NCBI RefSeq assembly: GCF_036503815.1
Contig: NZ_AP027764.1
Location: forward strand, 1,798,001 to 1,862,000
Direction of reading: 5' to 3'
DNA length: 64,000 bases
Source: Escherichia coli
GTDB lineage: Bacteria; Pseudomonadota; Gammaproteobacteria; Enterobacterales; Enterobacteriaceae
The first letter of the stretch is position 1. Each line of letters begins with the position of its first letter. The position numbers were made by a program, and so were the translations under genes. Below the pieces are notes generated by a model. It was not told the DNA's origin. It saw only the letters and a list, made by a program, of their open reading frames with translations, and searched no databases. Below are positions 1 to 9,107 of the stretch, in pieces.

Positions 1-444
1 TATAATGCCGACAAGCCGAACAAATACACTTCGCGTTATTTTGATGAAGCTAACGGGGCGCTGTATCCGTTCGGCTATGGTCTGAGCTATACCACCTTCA
101 CCGTCTCTGATGTGAAACTTTCTGCGCCGACCATGAAGCGTGACGGCAAAGTGACCGCCAGTGTGCAGGTGACGAACACCGGTAAGCGCGAAGGGGCGAC
201 GGTAGTGCAGATGTACTTGCAGGATGTGACGGCTTCCATGAGTCGCCCGGTGAAGCAGCTGAAAGGCTTTGAGAAAATCACCCTGAAACCGGGCGAAACT
301 CAGACTGTTAGCTTCCCGATCGATATTGAGGCGCTGAAGTTCTGGAATCAACAGATGAAATATGACGCCGAGCCTGGCAAATTCAATGTCTTCATCGGCA
401 CTGATTCCGCGCGCGTTAAGAAAGGTGAGTTTGAGTTGCTGTAA
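1..444 (+). CDS. bglX: Periplasmic beta-glucosidase BglX, C-terminal part (5' end outside window)
   Basis: Reading frame 1 is open from the first base to a TAA at 442-444 and gives 147 residues, the end of a protein that is about 765 aa in E. coli. The visible part contains the LYPFGYGLSYTTF segment typical of the end of glycoside hydrolase family 3 enzymes, followed by the fibronectin-III-like domain (conserved stretches VTNTGKREGATVVQMYLQD and KQLKGFEKITLKPGETQTV). The catalytic GH3 domains lie upstream of the window. BglX hydrolyses beta-glucosides in the periplasm. A REP/BIME follows the stop codon. Identification rests on family features and on the neighbouring osmF operon, which follows bglX in E. 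coli. Confidence 0.95.
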   Translation, partial: YNADKPNKYTSRYFDEANGALYPFGYGLSYTTFTVSDVKLSAPTMKRDGKVTASVQVTNTGKREGATVVQMYLQDVTASMSRPVKQLKGFEKITLKPGETQTVSFPIDIEALKFWNQQMKYDAEPGKFNVFIGTDSARVKKGEFELL

Positions 445-477
445 TGCTTTAGTAAGGGCGAGACGTCTGCGCCCTTT

Positions 478-573
<96 letters not shown>

Positions 574-716
574 AAGAAACGCCGGGCAAAATATGCCCTT
601 TAAGTATTTATCTGATTCTGCAACTGAATCCTTCCGCTCAGGCTAACCCCGCCATTATCAACTATGCTTTTCTCTTAATTCGCTGAAAACAACAGTAAAA
701 GAATGAGGAAAGCATC

Positions 717-1634
717 ATGCCACTCTCAAAGCTCTGGGCAGGTTCACTGGTTTTGTTGGCAGCCGTGAGCCTGCCGCTACAGGCGGCTTCAGCCGTTAAA
801 GTCGGTTCGAAAATCGATACCGAAGGCGCGCTGCTCGGCAATATCATTTTGCAGGTGCTGGAAAGTCACGGCGTACCAACGGTCAATAAAGTGCAACTGG
901 GAACGACTCCCGTGGTGCGCGGGGCGATTACTTCCGGTGAACTGGATATCTATCCGGAATATACTGGCAATGGCGCGTTTTTCTTTAAAGATGAAAACGA
1001 TGCAGCGTGGAAAAATGCCGGGCAGGGCTACGAGAAAGTCAAAAAACTCGATGCAGAGCAAAACAAGTTAATCTGGCTGACGCCCGCGCCTGCAAATAAC
1101 ACCTGGACCATCGCCGTGCGTCAGGATGTTGCAGAGAAAAACAAACTCACTTCGCTTGCCGACCTGAGTCGTTATCTGAAAGACGGTGGCACCTTCAAAC
1201 TGGCGGCTTCGGCAGAGTTTATCGAACGCGCTGATGCGTTACCTGCATTTGAAAAAGCCTATGGCTTTAAGCTCGGTCAGGATCAGTTGCTGTCACTGGC
1301 CGGTGGCGACACGGCGGTGACAATCAAAGCCGCTGCCCAGCAAACCTCTGGCGTTAATGCCGCTATGGCTTACGGTACCGACGGCCCCGTAGCGGCGCTG
1401 GGGCTGCAAACCTTAAGCGATCCGCAAGGCGTTCAGCCTATCTACGCGCCTGCACCAGTGGTGCGTGAATCGGTGTTGAAGGAGTATCCGCAAATGGCAC
1501 AGTGGCTACAGCCAGTCTTCGCCAGCCTCGATGCAAAAACATTGCAGCAACTGAATGCCAGCATTGCTGTGGAAGGACTGGATGCCAAAAAAGTGGCTGC
1601 CGACTACCTGAAACAAAAAGGGTGGACGAAGTAA
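717..1634 (+). CDS. osmF: Osmoprotectant ABC transporter, periplasmic binding protein OsmF (YehZ)
   Basis: 305 aa glycine-betaine/choline-type substrate-binding protein of the OpuAC family. Residues 1-26 form a Sec signal peptide with an A-x-A type end (LQAASA). The mature part begins VKVGSKIDTEGALLGNII, the usual start of the first lobe of this family, and contains the DIYPEYTGNGAFFF segment of the ligand-binding domain. It works with the two permeases YehY and YehW and the ATPase YehX, whose genes follow directly (6 bp to yehY). In E. coli the operon is induced by RpoS and osmotic stress and moves glycine betaine with low affinity. The start is the ATG at 717, with GAGGAA about ten bases upstream. 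Confidence 0.95.
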   Translation: MPLSKLWAGSLVLLAAVSLPLQAASAVKVGSKIDTEGALLGNIILQVLESHGVPTVNKVQLGTTPVVRGAITSGELDIYPEYTGNGAFFFKDENDAAWKNAGQGYEKVKKLDAEQNKLIWLTPAPANNTWTIAVRQDVAEKNKLTSLADLSRYLKDGGTFKLAASAEFIERADALPAFEKAYGFKLGQDQLLSLAGGDTAVTIKAAAQQTSGVNAAMAYGTDGPVAALGLQTLSDPQGVQPIYAPAPVVRESVLKEYPQMAQWLQPVFASLDAKTLQQLNASIAVEGLDAKKVAADYLKQKGWTK

Positions 1635-1640
1635 TTTCCC

Positions 1641-2798
1641 GTGACTTATTTCCGTATTAATCCTGTTCTGGCGCTGCTGCTGTTGCTGACGGCAATCGCA
1701 GCGGCGCTGCCGTTTATCAGTTACGCGCCTAATCGTTTAGTCTCGGGTGAGGGGCGTCATCTCTGGCAGCTGTGGCCGCAAACGATCTGGATGCTGGTGG
1801 GCGTTGGTTGCGCCTGGCTGACCGCCTGTTTTATTCCCGGTAAAAAAGGCAGCATTTTTGCACTCATTCTGGCGCAATTCGTCTTCATATTGCTGGTGTG
1901 GGGCGCGGGAAAGGCGGCGACACAACTGGCGCAAAATGGCAGTGCGCTGGCGCGTACCAGCCTCGGCAGTGGTTTCTGGCTGGCTGCGGCGCTGGCATTG
2001 CTGGCCTGTAGCGATGCCATCCGCCGAATCTCCACGCATCCGCTGTGGCGCTGGTTGTTGCATATGCAGATTGCCATTATTCCGCTGTGGTTGCTGTATT
2101 CCGGCGCGCTTAACGATCTCTCGCTAATGAAAGAATACGCCAACCGTCAGGATGTGTTTAATGACGCGCTGGCGCAACATCTGACCCTGCTGTTTGGCTC
2201 GGTAGTGCCTGCGCTGGTGATTGGCGTGCCGCTGGGCGTCTGGTGCTACTTTTCCACTGCGCGGCAGGGGGCTATTTTTTCTCTGCTGAATGTCATTCAG
2301 ACCGTGCCTTCGGTGGCGCTCTTTGGCCTGTTGATTGCGCCGCTTGCCGCGCTGGTTACGGCCTTTCCGTGGCTGGGTAAGCTCGGCATAGCAGGAACCG
2401 GAATGACACCCGCACTGATTGCGCTGGTGCTCTATGCCTTGCTGCCGCTGGTGCGCGGTGTGGTAGTCGGCTTGAACCAGATCCCGCGCGATGTGCTGGA
2501 GAGCGCCAGAGCGATGGGCTTGAACGGAGCACAGCGATTCCTGCATGTGCAGCTACCGCTGGCGTTACCGGTATTTCTGCGCAGCCTGCGGGTGGTGATG
2601 GTGCAAACCGTCGGCATGGCGGTGATTGCGGCGTTAATCGGCGCAGGCGGTTTTGGTGCGCTGGTTTTCCAGGGGCTGCTAAGCAGTGCCATTGATTTAG
2701 TGTTGCTGGGGGTGATCCCGGTAATCGTACTGGCGGTGCTGATCGACGCACTGTTCGATCTGGTTATCGCACTGCTGAAGGTGAAAAGTAATGATTGA
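1641..2798 (+). CDS. yehY: Osmoprotectant ABC transporter permease YehY
   Basis: 385 aa inner-membrane permease starting at a GTG six bases after the osmF stop. The first half (about residues 1-170) carries additional hydrophobic segments not found in YehW. The second half is the standard binding-protein-dependent permease domain, with the EAA loop near [21 protein letters not shown] that docks onto the ATPase. The last 8 bp overlap the start of yehX, so translation is probably coupled. It pairs with YehW as the second permease of the complex. Confidence 0.94.
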   Translation: MTYFRINPVLALLLLLTAIAAALPFISYAPNRLVSGEGRHLWQLWPQTIWMLVGVGCAWLTACFIPGKKGSIFALILAQFVFILLVWGAGKAATQLAQNGSALARTSLGSGFWLAAALALLACSDAIRRISTHPLWRWLLHMQIAIIPLWLLYSGALNDLSLMKEYANRQDVFNDALAQHLTLLFGSVVPALVIGVPLGVWCYFSTARQGAIFSLLNVIQTVPSVALFGLLIAPLAALVTAFPWLGKLGIAGTGMTPALIALVLYALLPLVRGVVVGLNQIPRDVLESARAMGLNGAQRFLHVQLPLALPVFLRSLRVVMVQTVGMAVIAALIGAGGFGALVFQGLLSSAIDLVLLGVIPVIVLAVLIDALFDLVIALLKVKSND

Positions 2799-3717
2799 AT
2801 TTAGCCATGTCAGCAAACTGTTCGGCACACAAAAAGCCGTTAACGATCTCAATCTCAATTTTCAGGAAGGGAGTTTCTCGGTGCTGATTGGTACATCAGG
2901 CTCCGGTAAATCCACCACATTGAAAATGATCAACCGTCTGGTAGAGCATGACAGCGGAGTGATCCGCTTTGCCGGAGAAGAAATTCGCTCGCTGCCAGTG
3001 CTGGAGTTGCGCCGCCGGATGGGCTATGCCATTCAATCTATTGGCCTGTTTCCCCACTGGAGCGTGGCGCAAAACATTGCTACTGTGCCGCAATTACAAA
3101 AATGGCCGCGGGCGCGGATCGACGACCGTATTGACGAATTAATGGCGCTACTGGGGCTGGAGCCGAATTTGCGTGAGCGTTATCCGCATCAGCTTTCCGG
3201 CGGTCAGCAGCAACGTGTGGGAGTGGCCCGCGCACTGGCTGCCGATCCGCAAGTCTTACTGATGGATGAACCTTTTGGCGCACTGGACCCGGTAACGCGC
3301 GGCGCGTTGCAACAAGAGATGACGCGTATTCACCGTTTGTTGGGGCGTACCATTGTGCTGGTCACTCATGATATTGATGAGGCGCTACGGCTGGCAGAAC
3401 ATCTGGTATTGATGGATCACGGTGAAGTGGTGCAGCAGGGCAATCCGCTGACGATGCTGACTCGTCCGGCGAATGATTTCGTCCGCCAGTTTTTTGGCCG
3501 TAGTGAACTGGGTGTGCGCCTGCTTTCGTTACGTAGCGTGGCGGATTATGTGCGCCGCGAAGAGCGGGCTGAAGGTGAGGCGCTGGCAGAAGAGATGACG
3601 CTACGCGATGCGCTCTCCCTGTTTGTCGCGCGGGGATGCGAAGTGCTGCCGGTGGTGAACACGCAGGGCCAGCCTTGCGGCACGCTGCATTTTCAGGATC
3701 TGCTGGTGGAGGCGTAA
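2791..3717 (+). CDS. yehX: Osmoprotectant ABC transporter ATPase YehX
   Basis: 308 aa ABC ATPase of the betaine/choline (OpuCA/ProV) group. Walker [10 protein letters not shown] lies at residues 34-42, the signature is [15 protein letters not shown], and Walker B is [12 protein letters not shown]. After the ATPase core comes a C-terminal tail with a single CBS-like segment ([19 protein letters not shown]), shorter than the double CBS of ProV-type proteins that senses ionic strength. The gene overlaps yehY by 8 bp and ends 4 bp before yehW. It energises uptake through YehY and YehW. Confidence 0.95.
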   Translation: MIEFSHVSKLFGTQKAVNDLNLNFQEGSFSVLIGTSGSGKSTTLKMINRLVEHDSGVIRFAGEEIRSLPVLELRRRMGYAIQSIGLFPHWSVAQNIATVPQLQKWPRARIDDRIDELMALLGLEPNLRERYPHQLSGGQQQRVGVARALAADPQVLLMDEPFGALDPVTRGALQQEMTRIHRLLGRTIVLVTHDIDEALRLAEHLVLMDHGEVVQQGNPLTMLTRPANDFVRQFFGRSELGVRLLSLRSVADYVRREERAEGEALAEEMTLRDALSLFVARGCEVLPVVNTQGQPCGTLHFQDLLVEA

Positions 3718-3721
3718 GCGT

Positions 3722-4453
3722 ATGAAGATGTTGCGCGATCCGCTGTTCTGGCTCATTGCTCTGTTTGTGGCACTGATTTTCTGGCTGCCTTACAGCCAGC
3801 CGCTGTTTTCTGCCTTGTTCCCACAACTGCCACGCCCCGTTTATCAGCAAGAAAGTTTTGCTGCTCTGGCACTGGCTCATTTCTGGCTGGTGGGAATTTC
3901 GAGTTTGTTTGCGGTGATCATTGGCACAGGTGCCGGAATTATTGTTACTCGCCCGTGGGGCGCGGAATTTCGCCCACTGGTGGAAACTATTGCCGCCGTT
4001 GGGCAGACTTTTCCGCCCGTTGCGGTGCTGGCGATTGCCGTTCCGGTGATTGGGTTTGGTCTGCAACCCGCGATTATCGCCTTGATCCTGTACGGTGTGC
4101 TGCCCGTCCTGCAGGCGACACTTGCCGGGCTGGGAGCGATTGATGCCAGCGTGACAGAAGTTGCGAAAGGTATGGGAATGAGCCGTGGTCAGCAACTGCG
4201 TAAGGTCGAGCTACCGCTGGCGGCTCCGGTGATTCTGGCGGGCGTGCGAACTTCGGTGATTATCAACATTGGTACGGCGACGATCGCCTCAACGGTAGGG
4301 GCCAGCACGCTGGGTACGCCCATCATCATCGGGCTTAGCGGATTTAATACCGCGTATGTGATCCAGGGGGCGTTACTGGTGGCACTGGCGGCGATCATCG
4401 CAGACCGCCTGTTTGAAAGGCTGGTGCAGGCGCTTAGCCAGCACGCAAAATAA
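3722..4453 (+). CDS. yehW: Osmoprotectant ABC transporter permease YehW
   Basis: 243 aa permease with five to six hydrophobic segments and the EAA-type loop [21 protein letters not shown]. It is the last gene of osmF-yehYXW and starts four bases after yehX. Its final 20 bp overlap, tail to tail, the end of the small gene yohO on the opposite strand. It forms the membrane channel together with YehY. Confidence 0.94.
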
Positions 4454-4541
4454 AGGTATAACCTGCGAGCATGACGCCACCAATTCCGCCTAACGCCATA
4501 AAAAGGAACAGGGCGATGACCCCAATTTTAGCTATGCGCAT
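4434..4541 (-). CDS. yohO: Small membrane protein YohO
   Basis: A 35-codon ORF on the minus strand, ATG at 4541-4539 and TAA at 4436-4434. The peptide starts [19 protein letters not shown] and is one hydrophobic segment with a short basic N-terminus and a GYTFILRAG tail. Length and sequence match the verified E. coli small inner-membrane protein YohO. A GGAG sequence lies about 10 bases before the ATG. The last 20 bp are antisense to the end of yehW. Its function is unknown; it sits between the osmF operon and mlrA, all in an RpoS-linked neighbourhood. Confidence 0.9.
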
Positions 4542-4600
4542 AATGCACTCCTTATGTTAACGAAAGGATTGTACAGTAAAGCGCATTTGTTAACGAATCA

Positions 4601-5332
4601 TTAAATGCCGAGTGGGAAAATATCATGGCCTTGTTCCTGCCAACTGGTAAGTTGCTGCTGTTGGGCAGAGGTTCGATTTTCACCGCACCACACCAGCAAT
4701 GTACGGCCTTCGAACAGTTCAGGGCGTAGTTGATTGAGCGAGTGGGCGAGGACATCAATGCGCCATCCTTGTTGACTGGCAATCCAGCCTTCCAGCCACA
4801 GACGGGTGGTATCCTGAATATTCCAGCCAACCACCAGCGCATCTTTACCCTGTTTTTTACGTGCCGAAGCCAGACAAATGGCGATGTAGTTGATCAGTAC
4901 GCCGTCGAGGATCGCCAGCAGCGCCTGGAGAGTCGGTTGTTGGCACTGAAGTCGTCGGCGCAGAGGAATAAACAGGTGCGTGGTGAGTGTCTGGGCGGGG
5001 TAATCCTGACCGCGCTCTTTGATCCACGTTCGCAGGCTATGCAGATTGCCGCTTTGCAGGTAAGTCAGTAATGTTTCTTGCTGATCGCGCCAGCCGTTCT
5101 GCACATCAACATTTTCATTACTGAGCAGCATTTTAACTTTGCTGACCTGCACGCCGTTGTCGATCCAGCGTTTGATCTCGCGGATCCGGTCAATATCGGC
5201 ATCATTGAACAGCCGATGACCGCCGTCTGTCCGTTGCGGTTTCAGCAATCCGTAACGCCTCTGCCACGCGCGTAACGTGACAGGGTTAATATCACAAAGC
5301 AACGCCACTTCACCAATTGTGTAAAGCGCCAT
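4601..5332 (-). CDS. mlrA: MerR-like transcriptional activator of csgD, MlrA
   Basis: 243 aa. The N-terminal ~70 residues form a MerR-type winged helix (YTIGEVALLCDINPVTLRAW, then QRTDGGHRLFNDADIDRI). The C-terminal part is a helical sensor-like domain (VVGWNIQDTTRLWLEGW) without the cysteine metal site of classical MerR proteins. In E. coli MlrA is an RpoS-dependent activator of csgD and hence of curli and cellulose, acting downstream of the cyclic-di-GMP enzymes YciR (PdeR) and YdaM (DgcM). It is divergent from btsS across a ~220 bp gap. Confidence 0.95.
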   Translation of the reverse strand: MALYTIGEVALLCDINPVTLRAWQRRYGLLKPQRTDGGHRLFNDADIDRIREIKRWIDNGVQVSKVKMLLSNENVDVQNGWRDQQETLLTYLQSGNLHSLRTWIKERGQDYPAQTLTTHLFIPLRRRLQCQQPTLQALLAILDGVLINYIAICLASARKKQGKDALVVGWNIQDTTRLWLEGWIASQQGWRIDVLAHSLNQLRPELFEGRTLLVWCGENRTSAQQQQLTSWQEQGHDIFPLGI

Positions 5333-5448
5333 CGTCTCACCCTTGCTCGCGAGGTCCCAGTTTAACTTTAGACGCAGTTTTGCGAACCAGGTAGTTTTGC
5401 CCGTTTTTTGTTCATCTATAGGGTGATTTTATTTTTGCCAGACGATTT

Positions 5449-5464
5449 TGAGTGATCGTACTCA
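5449..5464. promoter_or_regulatory. Inverted repeat in the mlrA-btsS divergent gap
   Basis: TGAGT-GATCGT-ACTCA is a short inverted repeat with 5 bp arms in the 5333-5553 gap between divergent mlrA and btsS. The region is otherwise A/T-rich and should hold both promoters. It does not resemble the TGTACA-containing MlrA site known at csgD, so I assign no regulator; it may be chance. Confidence 0.3.
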
Positions 5465-5553
5465 CGAATTCTCATTTTTCTGCAAGAGTTCAAAGAAAGT
5501 TAAACGCAGGCAATGTATGTTACGCGTTTTAAAGGGAAGTGTGGTTTGCGGGT

Positions 5554-7239
5554 ATGTACGATTTTAATCTGGTGTTGCTGCTGCTTCAGCAGATGTGCGT
5601 TTTTTTAGTCATTGCGTGGTTAATGAGTAAAACGCCATTATTCATACCGTTAATGCAGGTCACGGTTCGTCTGCCGCATAAATTTCTCTGCTACATCGTC
5701 TTTTCCATCTTCTGCATCATGGGCACCTGGTTTGGGCTGCACATTGACGATTCTATTGCCAATACCCGTGCGATTGGTGCGGTAATGGGCGGCTTACTCG
5801 GCGGTCCGGTCGTCGGTGGGCTGGTTGGTCTGACCGGCGGGTTACATCGATATTCGATGGGGGGCATGACCGCGCTAAGTTGCATGATCTCGACCATCGT
5901 TGAAGGATTGCTCGGCGGCCTGGTACACAGCATCCTGATCCGTCGCGGGCGCACTGATAAAGTCTTTAACCCCATTACCGCCGGTGCCGTCACGTTCGTC
6001 GCTGAAATGGTGCAAATGTTGATCATCCTGGCGATCGCCCGACCTTATGAAGATGCGGTGCGTCTGGTGAGTAATATTGCTGCGCCAATGATGGTCACCA
6101 ATACCGTCGGCGCGGCGCTGTTTATGCGTATATTGCTCGATAAACGCGCGATGTTTGAAAAATACACTTCGGCTTTTTCTGCTACTGCGCTGAAAGTGGC
6201 GGCTTCGACGGAAGGCATTTTGCGCCAGGGGTTTAACGAAGTGAACAGCATGAAGGTGGCTCAGGTGCTGTATCAGGAGCTGGATATTGGTGCAGTCGCG
6301 ATTACCGATCGTGAGAAATTGCTGGCCTTTACCGGAATTGGTGATGACCACCATTTACCTGGTAAACCGATTTCTTCGACTTACACCTTAAAAGCGATTG
6401 AAACCGGTGAAGTGGTCTACGCCGATGGCAACGAAGTGCCTTACCGTTGCTCGTTGCATCCGCAATGCAAACTGGGTTCGACGCTGGTGATTCCGTTGCG
6501 TGGTGAAAATCAGCGGGTGATGGGCACCATCAAATTGTATGAAGCCAAAAACCGTTTGTTCAGTTCAATCAATCGCACGCTGGGCGAGGGGATTGCGCAA
6601 TTGCTTTCGGCGCAGATTCTCGCTGGGCAATATGAGCGGCAAAAAGCGATGCTCACCCAGTCAGAGATCAAACTACTTCACGCTCAGGTGAACCCCCATT
6701 TTCTGTTCAATGCGCTTAACACCATTAAAGCGGTGATCCGCCGCGACAGCGAACAGGCCAGTCAGCTGGTGCAGTATCTTTCCACTTTTTTCCGCAAAAA
6801 CTTAAAGCGGCCTTCGGAGTTTGTTACTCTCGCCGACGAAATTGAACATGTGAACGCTTATCTGCAAATTGAAAAGGCGCGCTTCCAGTCGCGGTTGCAG
6901 GTCAATATTGCTATTCCGCAAGAATTATCCCAGCAGCAATTGCCCGCGTTTACCCTGCAACCGATTGTGGAAAACGCTATTAAACATGGGACATCACAAC
7001 TGCTGGATACAGGGCGAGTAGCAATCAGCGCCCGACGTGAGGGGCAACATTTGATGCTGGAGATCGAAGACAATGCTGGCTTGTATCAACCGGTAACCAA
7101 TGCCAGCGGGCTGGGGATGAATCTGGTGGATAAGCGTTTACGTGAACGGTTTGGCGATGACTATGGGATAAGCGTCGCCTGTGAACCTGATAATTACACC
7201 CGAATAACGTTACGACTGCCATGGAGGGACGAGGCATGA
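5554..7239 (+). CDS. btsS: Pyruvate-sensing histidine kinase BtsS (YehU)
   Basis: 561 aa LytS-type kinase. Residues 1-200 hold about six hydrophobic segments with the 5TM-5TMR_LYT signature ([19 protein letters not shown]). R72, R99, C110 and S113, reported as needed for pyruvate binding, are all present. A GAF-like domain spans about 230-350, then the phospho-acceptor region [19 protein letters not shown] with H382, and a HATPase domain ([14 protein letters not shown]). I chose ATG 5554 because it gives the known protein; a GTG at 5539 would add five residues but sits only a few bases after AAAGGG. The gene overlaps btsR by 4 bp (ATGA). BtsS senses external pyruvate, and BtsR then activates the pyruvate transporter gene btsT elsewhere. 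Confidence 0.96.
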   Translation: MYDFNLVLLLLQQMCVFLVIAWLMSKTPLFIPLMQVTVRLPHKFLCYIVFSIFCIMGTWFGLHIDDSIANTRAIGAVMGGLLGGPVVGGLVGLTGGLHRYSMGGMTALSCMISTIVEGLLGGLVHSILIRRGRTDKVFNPITAGAVTFVAEMVQMLIILAIARPYEDAVRLVSNIAAPMMVTNTVGAALFMRILLDKRAMFEKYTSAFSATALKVAASTEGILRQGFNEVNSMKVAQVLYQELDIGAVAITDREKLLAFTGIGDDHHLPGKPISSTYTLKAIETGEVVYADGNEVPYRCSLHPQCKLGSTLVIPLRGENQRVMGTIKLYEAKNRLFSSINRTLGEGIAQLLSAQILAGQYERQKAMLTQSEIKLLHAQVNPHFLFNALNTIKAVIRRDSEQASQLVQYLSTFFRKNLKRPSEFVTLADEIEHVNAYLQIEKARFQSRLQVNIAIPQELSQQQLPAFTLQPIVENAIKHGTSQLLDTGRVAISARREGQHLMLEIEDNAGLYQPVTNASGLGMNLVDKRLRERFGDDYGISVACEPDNYTRITLRLPWRDEA

Positions 7240-7955
7240 TTAAAGTCTTAATTGTCGATGACGAACCGTTAGCACGGGAGAACCTGCGCGTATTTTTGCA
7301 GGAGCAGAGTGATATTGAAATCGTTGGTGAGTGTTCAAACGCCGTGGAAGGGATCGGCGCGGTGCATAAACTGCGCCCGGATGTGCTGTTCCTCGATATC
7401 CAGATGCCGCGCATCAGTGGTCTGGAAATGGTGGGAATGCTCGACCCGGAACATCGTCCGTATATCGTTTTTCTCACCGCGTTTGACGAATACGCCATTA
7501 AAGCCTTTGAAGAACATGCATTTGATTATCTCCTGAAGCCAATTGATGAAGCGCGGCTGGAGAAAACGCTGGCGCGTTTGCGTCAGGAGCGCAGCAAGCA
7601 GGATGTTTCGCTGTTACCGGAAAATCAACAGGCGCTGAAATTTATCCCTTGTACGGGGCATAGTCGGATTTATTTGCTGCAAATGAGAGATGTAGCATTT
7701 GTCAGCAGTCGGATGAGCGGTGTCTACGTTACCAGCCACGAAGGGAAAGAAGGTTTTACCGAACTGACTTTGCGCACCCTGGAGAGCCGTACACCACTAC
7801 TGCGCTGCCATCGTCAGTACCTGGTTAACCTCGCGCATTTACAGGAGATTCGTCTGGAAGATAACGGCCAGGCCGAGTTGATTTTACGTAATGGCTTAAC
7901 TGTTCCGGTCAGCCGCCGCTATCTGAAAAGTTTAAAAGAGGCGATTGGCCTGTAA
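7236..7955 (+). CDS. btsR: LytTR response regulator BtsR (YehT)
   Basis: 239 aa. Receiver domain at residues 1-120 with phospho-acceptor D54 (LFLDIQMP), conserved T/A and K positions ([15 protein letters not shown]). LytTR DNA-binding domain at about 137-239 ([10 protein letters not shown] near the middle, [11 protein letters not shown] at the end). The ATG overlaps the btsS TGA as ATGA; an in-frame ATG five codons earlier lies inside btsS and is less likely. It is the partner of BtsS and the activator of btsT (yjiY). Confidence 0.96.
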   Translation: MIKVLIVDDEPLARENLRVFLQEQSDIEIVGECSNAVEGIGAVHKLRPDVLFLDIQMPRISGLEMVGMLDPEHRPYIVFLTAFDEYAIKAFEEHAFDYLLKPIDEARLEKTLARLRQERSKQDVSLLPENQQALKFIPCTGHSRIYLLQMRDVAFVSSRMSGVYVTSHEGKEGFTELTLRTLESRTPLLRCHRQYLVNLAHLQEIRLEDNGQAELILRNGLTVPVSRRYLKSLKEAIGL

Positions 7956-8001
7956 AAGACTGCTAAAATGGTTTTTTGCCTCATCAACACCTGAAGGCCT
8001 C

Positions 8002-8472
8002 ATGCTAAGTAACGATATTCTGCGCAGCGTGCGCTACATTTTGAAAGCCAATAATAACGACCTGGTGCGCATTCTGGCGCTGGGTAATGTCGAAGCCACT
8101 GCGGAACAGATCGCCGTCTGGCTACGCAAAGAAGACGAAGAAGGGTTTCAGCGTTGTCCGGACATTGTTCTGTCTTCATTCCTGAATGGCCTGATTTATG
8201 AAAAACGTGGCAAGGATGAGTCAGCGCCGGCACTGGAGCCGGAACGTCGCATTAATAACAACATCGTGCTGAAAAAATTACGTATCGCGTTTTCGCTGAA
8301 AACTGATGATATTCTGGCGATCCTTACCGAACAGCAGTTCCGCGTTTCGATGCCGGAAATTACGGCGATGATGCGTGCACCGGATCATAAAAACTTCCGC
8401 GAATGCGGCGATCAATTTTTACGTTATTTTTTGCGTGGACTGGCAGCGCGCCAGCATGTGAAGAAAAGCTAA
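8002..8472 (+). CDS. yehS: DUF1456 protein YehS
   Basis: 156 aa soluble protein made of two similar halves, each starting with a short helix-turn pattern (LSNDILRSVRYILKANNNDLV and NIVLKKLRIAFSLKTDDIL), which is the DUF1456 arrangement. Start chosen at ATG 8002; an upstream in-frame start at 7945 would overlap btsR and add a stretch unlike the family. The gene follows btsR by 46 bp and may be cotranscribed. Function unknown. The gene ends facing yehR, separated by a strong hairpin. Confidence 0.92.
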   Translation: MLSNDILRSVRYILKANNNDLVRILALGNVEATAEQIAVWLRKEDEEGFQRCPDIVLSSFLNGLIYEKRGKDESAPALEPERRINNNIVLKKLRIAFSLKTDDILAILTEQQFRVSMPEITAMMRAPDHKNFRECGDQFLRYFLRGLAARQHVKKS

Positions 8473-8481
8473 GACGGGCAT

Positions 8482-8508
8482 GGCGGCCATGCGAAAAACA
8501 TGGCCGCC
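8482..8508. terminator. Hairpin between convergent yehS and yehR
   Basis: A perfect 10 bp inverted repeat, GGCGGCCATG and CATGGCCGCC, with a 7-base A-rich loop, in the 42 bp between the two convergent stop codons. There is no clear U-run on either side, so it could be a poor intrinsic terminator or a 3'-end stabilising hairpin serving both genes. Confidence 0.6.
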
Positions 8509-8514
8509 GACAGA

Positions 8515-8976
8515 TTATTTCACTTCTTTAAAACCAGCTGCTTTCATCACCAGTTCCATTTGCGCCATAGTGATACCTTTTTTGGCATCTTCAGCAGAAA
8601 CGTTGATACCTGAAATACCCTGCAGGGCTTTAAAATCAACTTTTTCCATATCGATAGTCACGTTTTCCTGAGCATAAGTATCGGTAAAGGTTAATTTTTC
8701 TTCAACGCCAGGGATGTTTTTATATTTGGCACTTAACGGCTCAAGTGTCTTGGCAGCATCTTCTTTGGTGGTTGCACCAATGGAGGCAAATTGAATTTTG
8801 GTTTCAGAAGATTGCTTAAGAACCTTGTCACCTTTGTAGACATAGGTAATAGCAATTTCAGTACCGTTCAGATTAGCGCTAAATTTCTTCGATTCTTCTT
8901 TGTCACCGCAGCCAGCAAGAGAGAAAACCAGAACAGATGCAACAACAAGGGAAAACAGCTTATTGAAAGCCTTCAT
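8515..8976 (-). CDS. yehR: Lipoprotein YehR (DUF1307)
   Basis: 153 aa. Signal peptide with lipobox LAGC at residues about 24-27, followed by a GDKEES linker, so an acylated lipoprotein. The mature domain (about 120 aa) belongs to the YehR/DUF1307 family, whose function is unknown. I chose the ATG at 8976 with GGAG eight bases upstream; an ATG four codons earlier overlaps that ribosome-binding site. It lies downstream of yehQ on the same strand but across a 131 bp gap, so it may have its own promoter. Confidence 0.92.
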   Translation of the reverse strand: MKAFNKLFSLVVASVLVFSLAGCGDKEESKKFSANLNGTEIAITYVYKGDKVLKQSSETKIQFASIGATTKEDAAKTLEPLSAKYKNIPGVEEKLTFTDTYAQENVTIDMEKVDFKALQGISGINVSAEDAKKGITMAQMELVMKAAGFKEVK

Positions 8977-9107
8977 GTAAAACTCCATTTTATTTAATCA
9001 AGGAACTGGTGACCACACCAGGGGCCATATAGGATATGCCTAATACCTTGGCGTGAGCAGTCCGGAACTGGAGTAGAACTCTTTGTAAAAAGCACTATTT
9101 GTCCTTT

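Noticed and set aside
3362..4195. 277-codon frame on the minus strand across yehX/yehW
   Set aside because: Antisense to two clear transporter genes, low-complexity Gln/Asn/His-rich composition, no start signal.
5449..5464. MlrA autoregulatory site
   Set aside because: The inverted repeat TGAGT-N6-ACTCA does not contain the TGTACA-like halves known for MlrA at csgD, so I only list it as an unassigned repeat.
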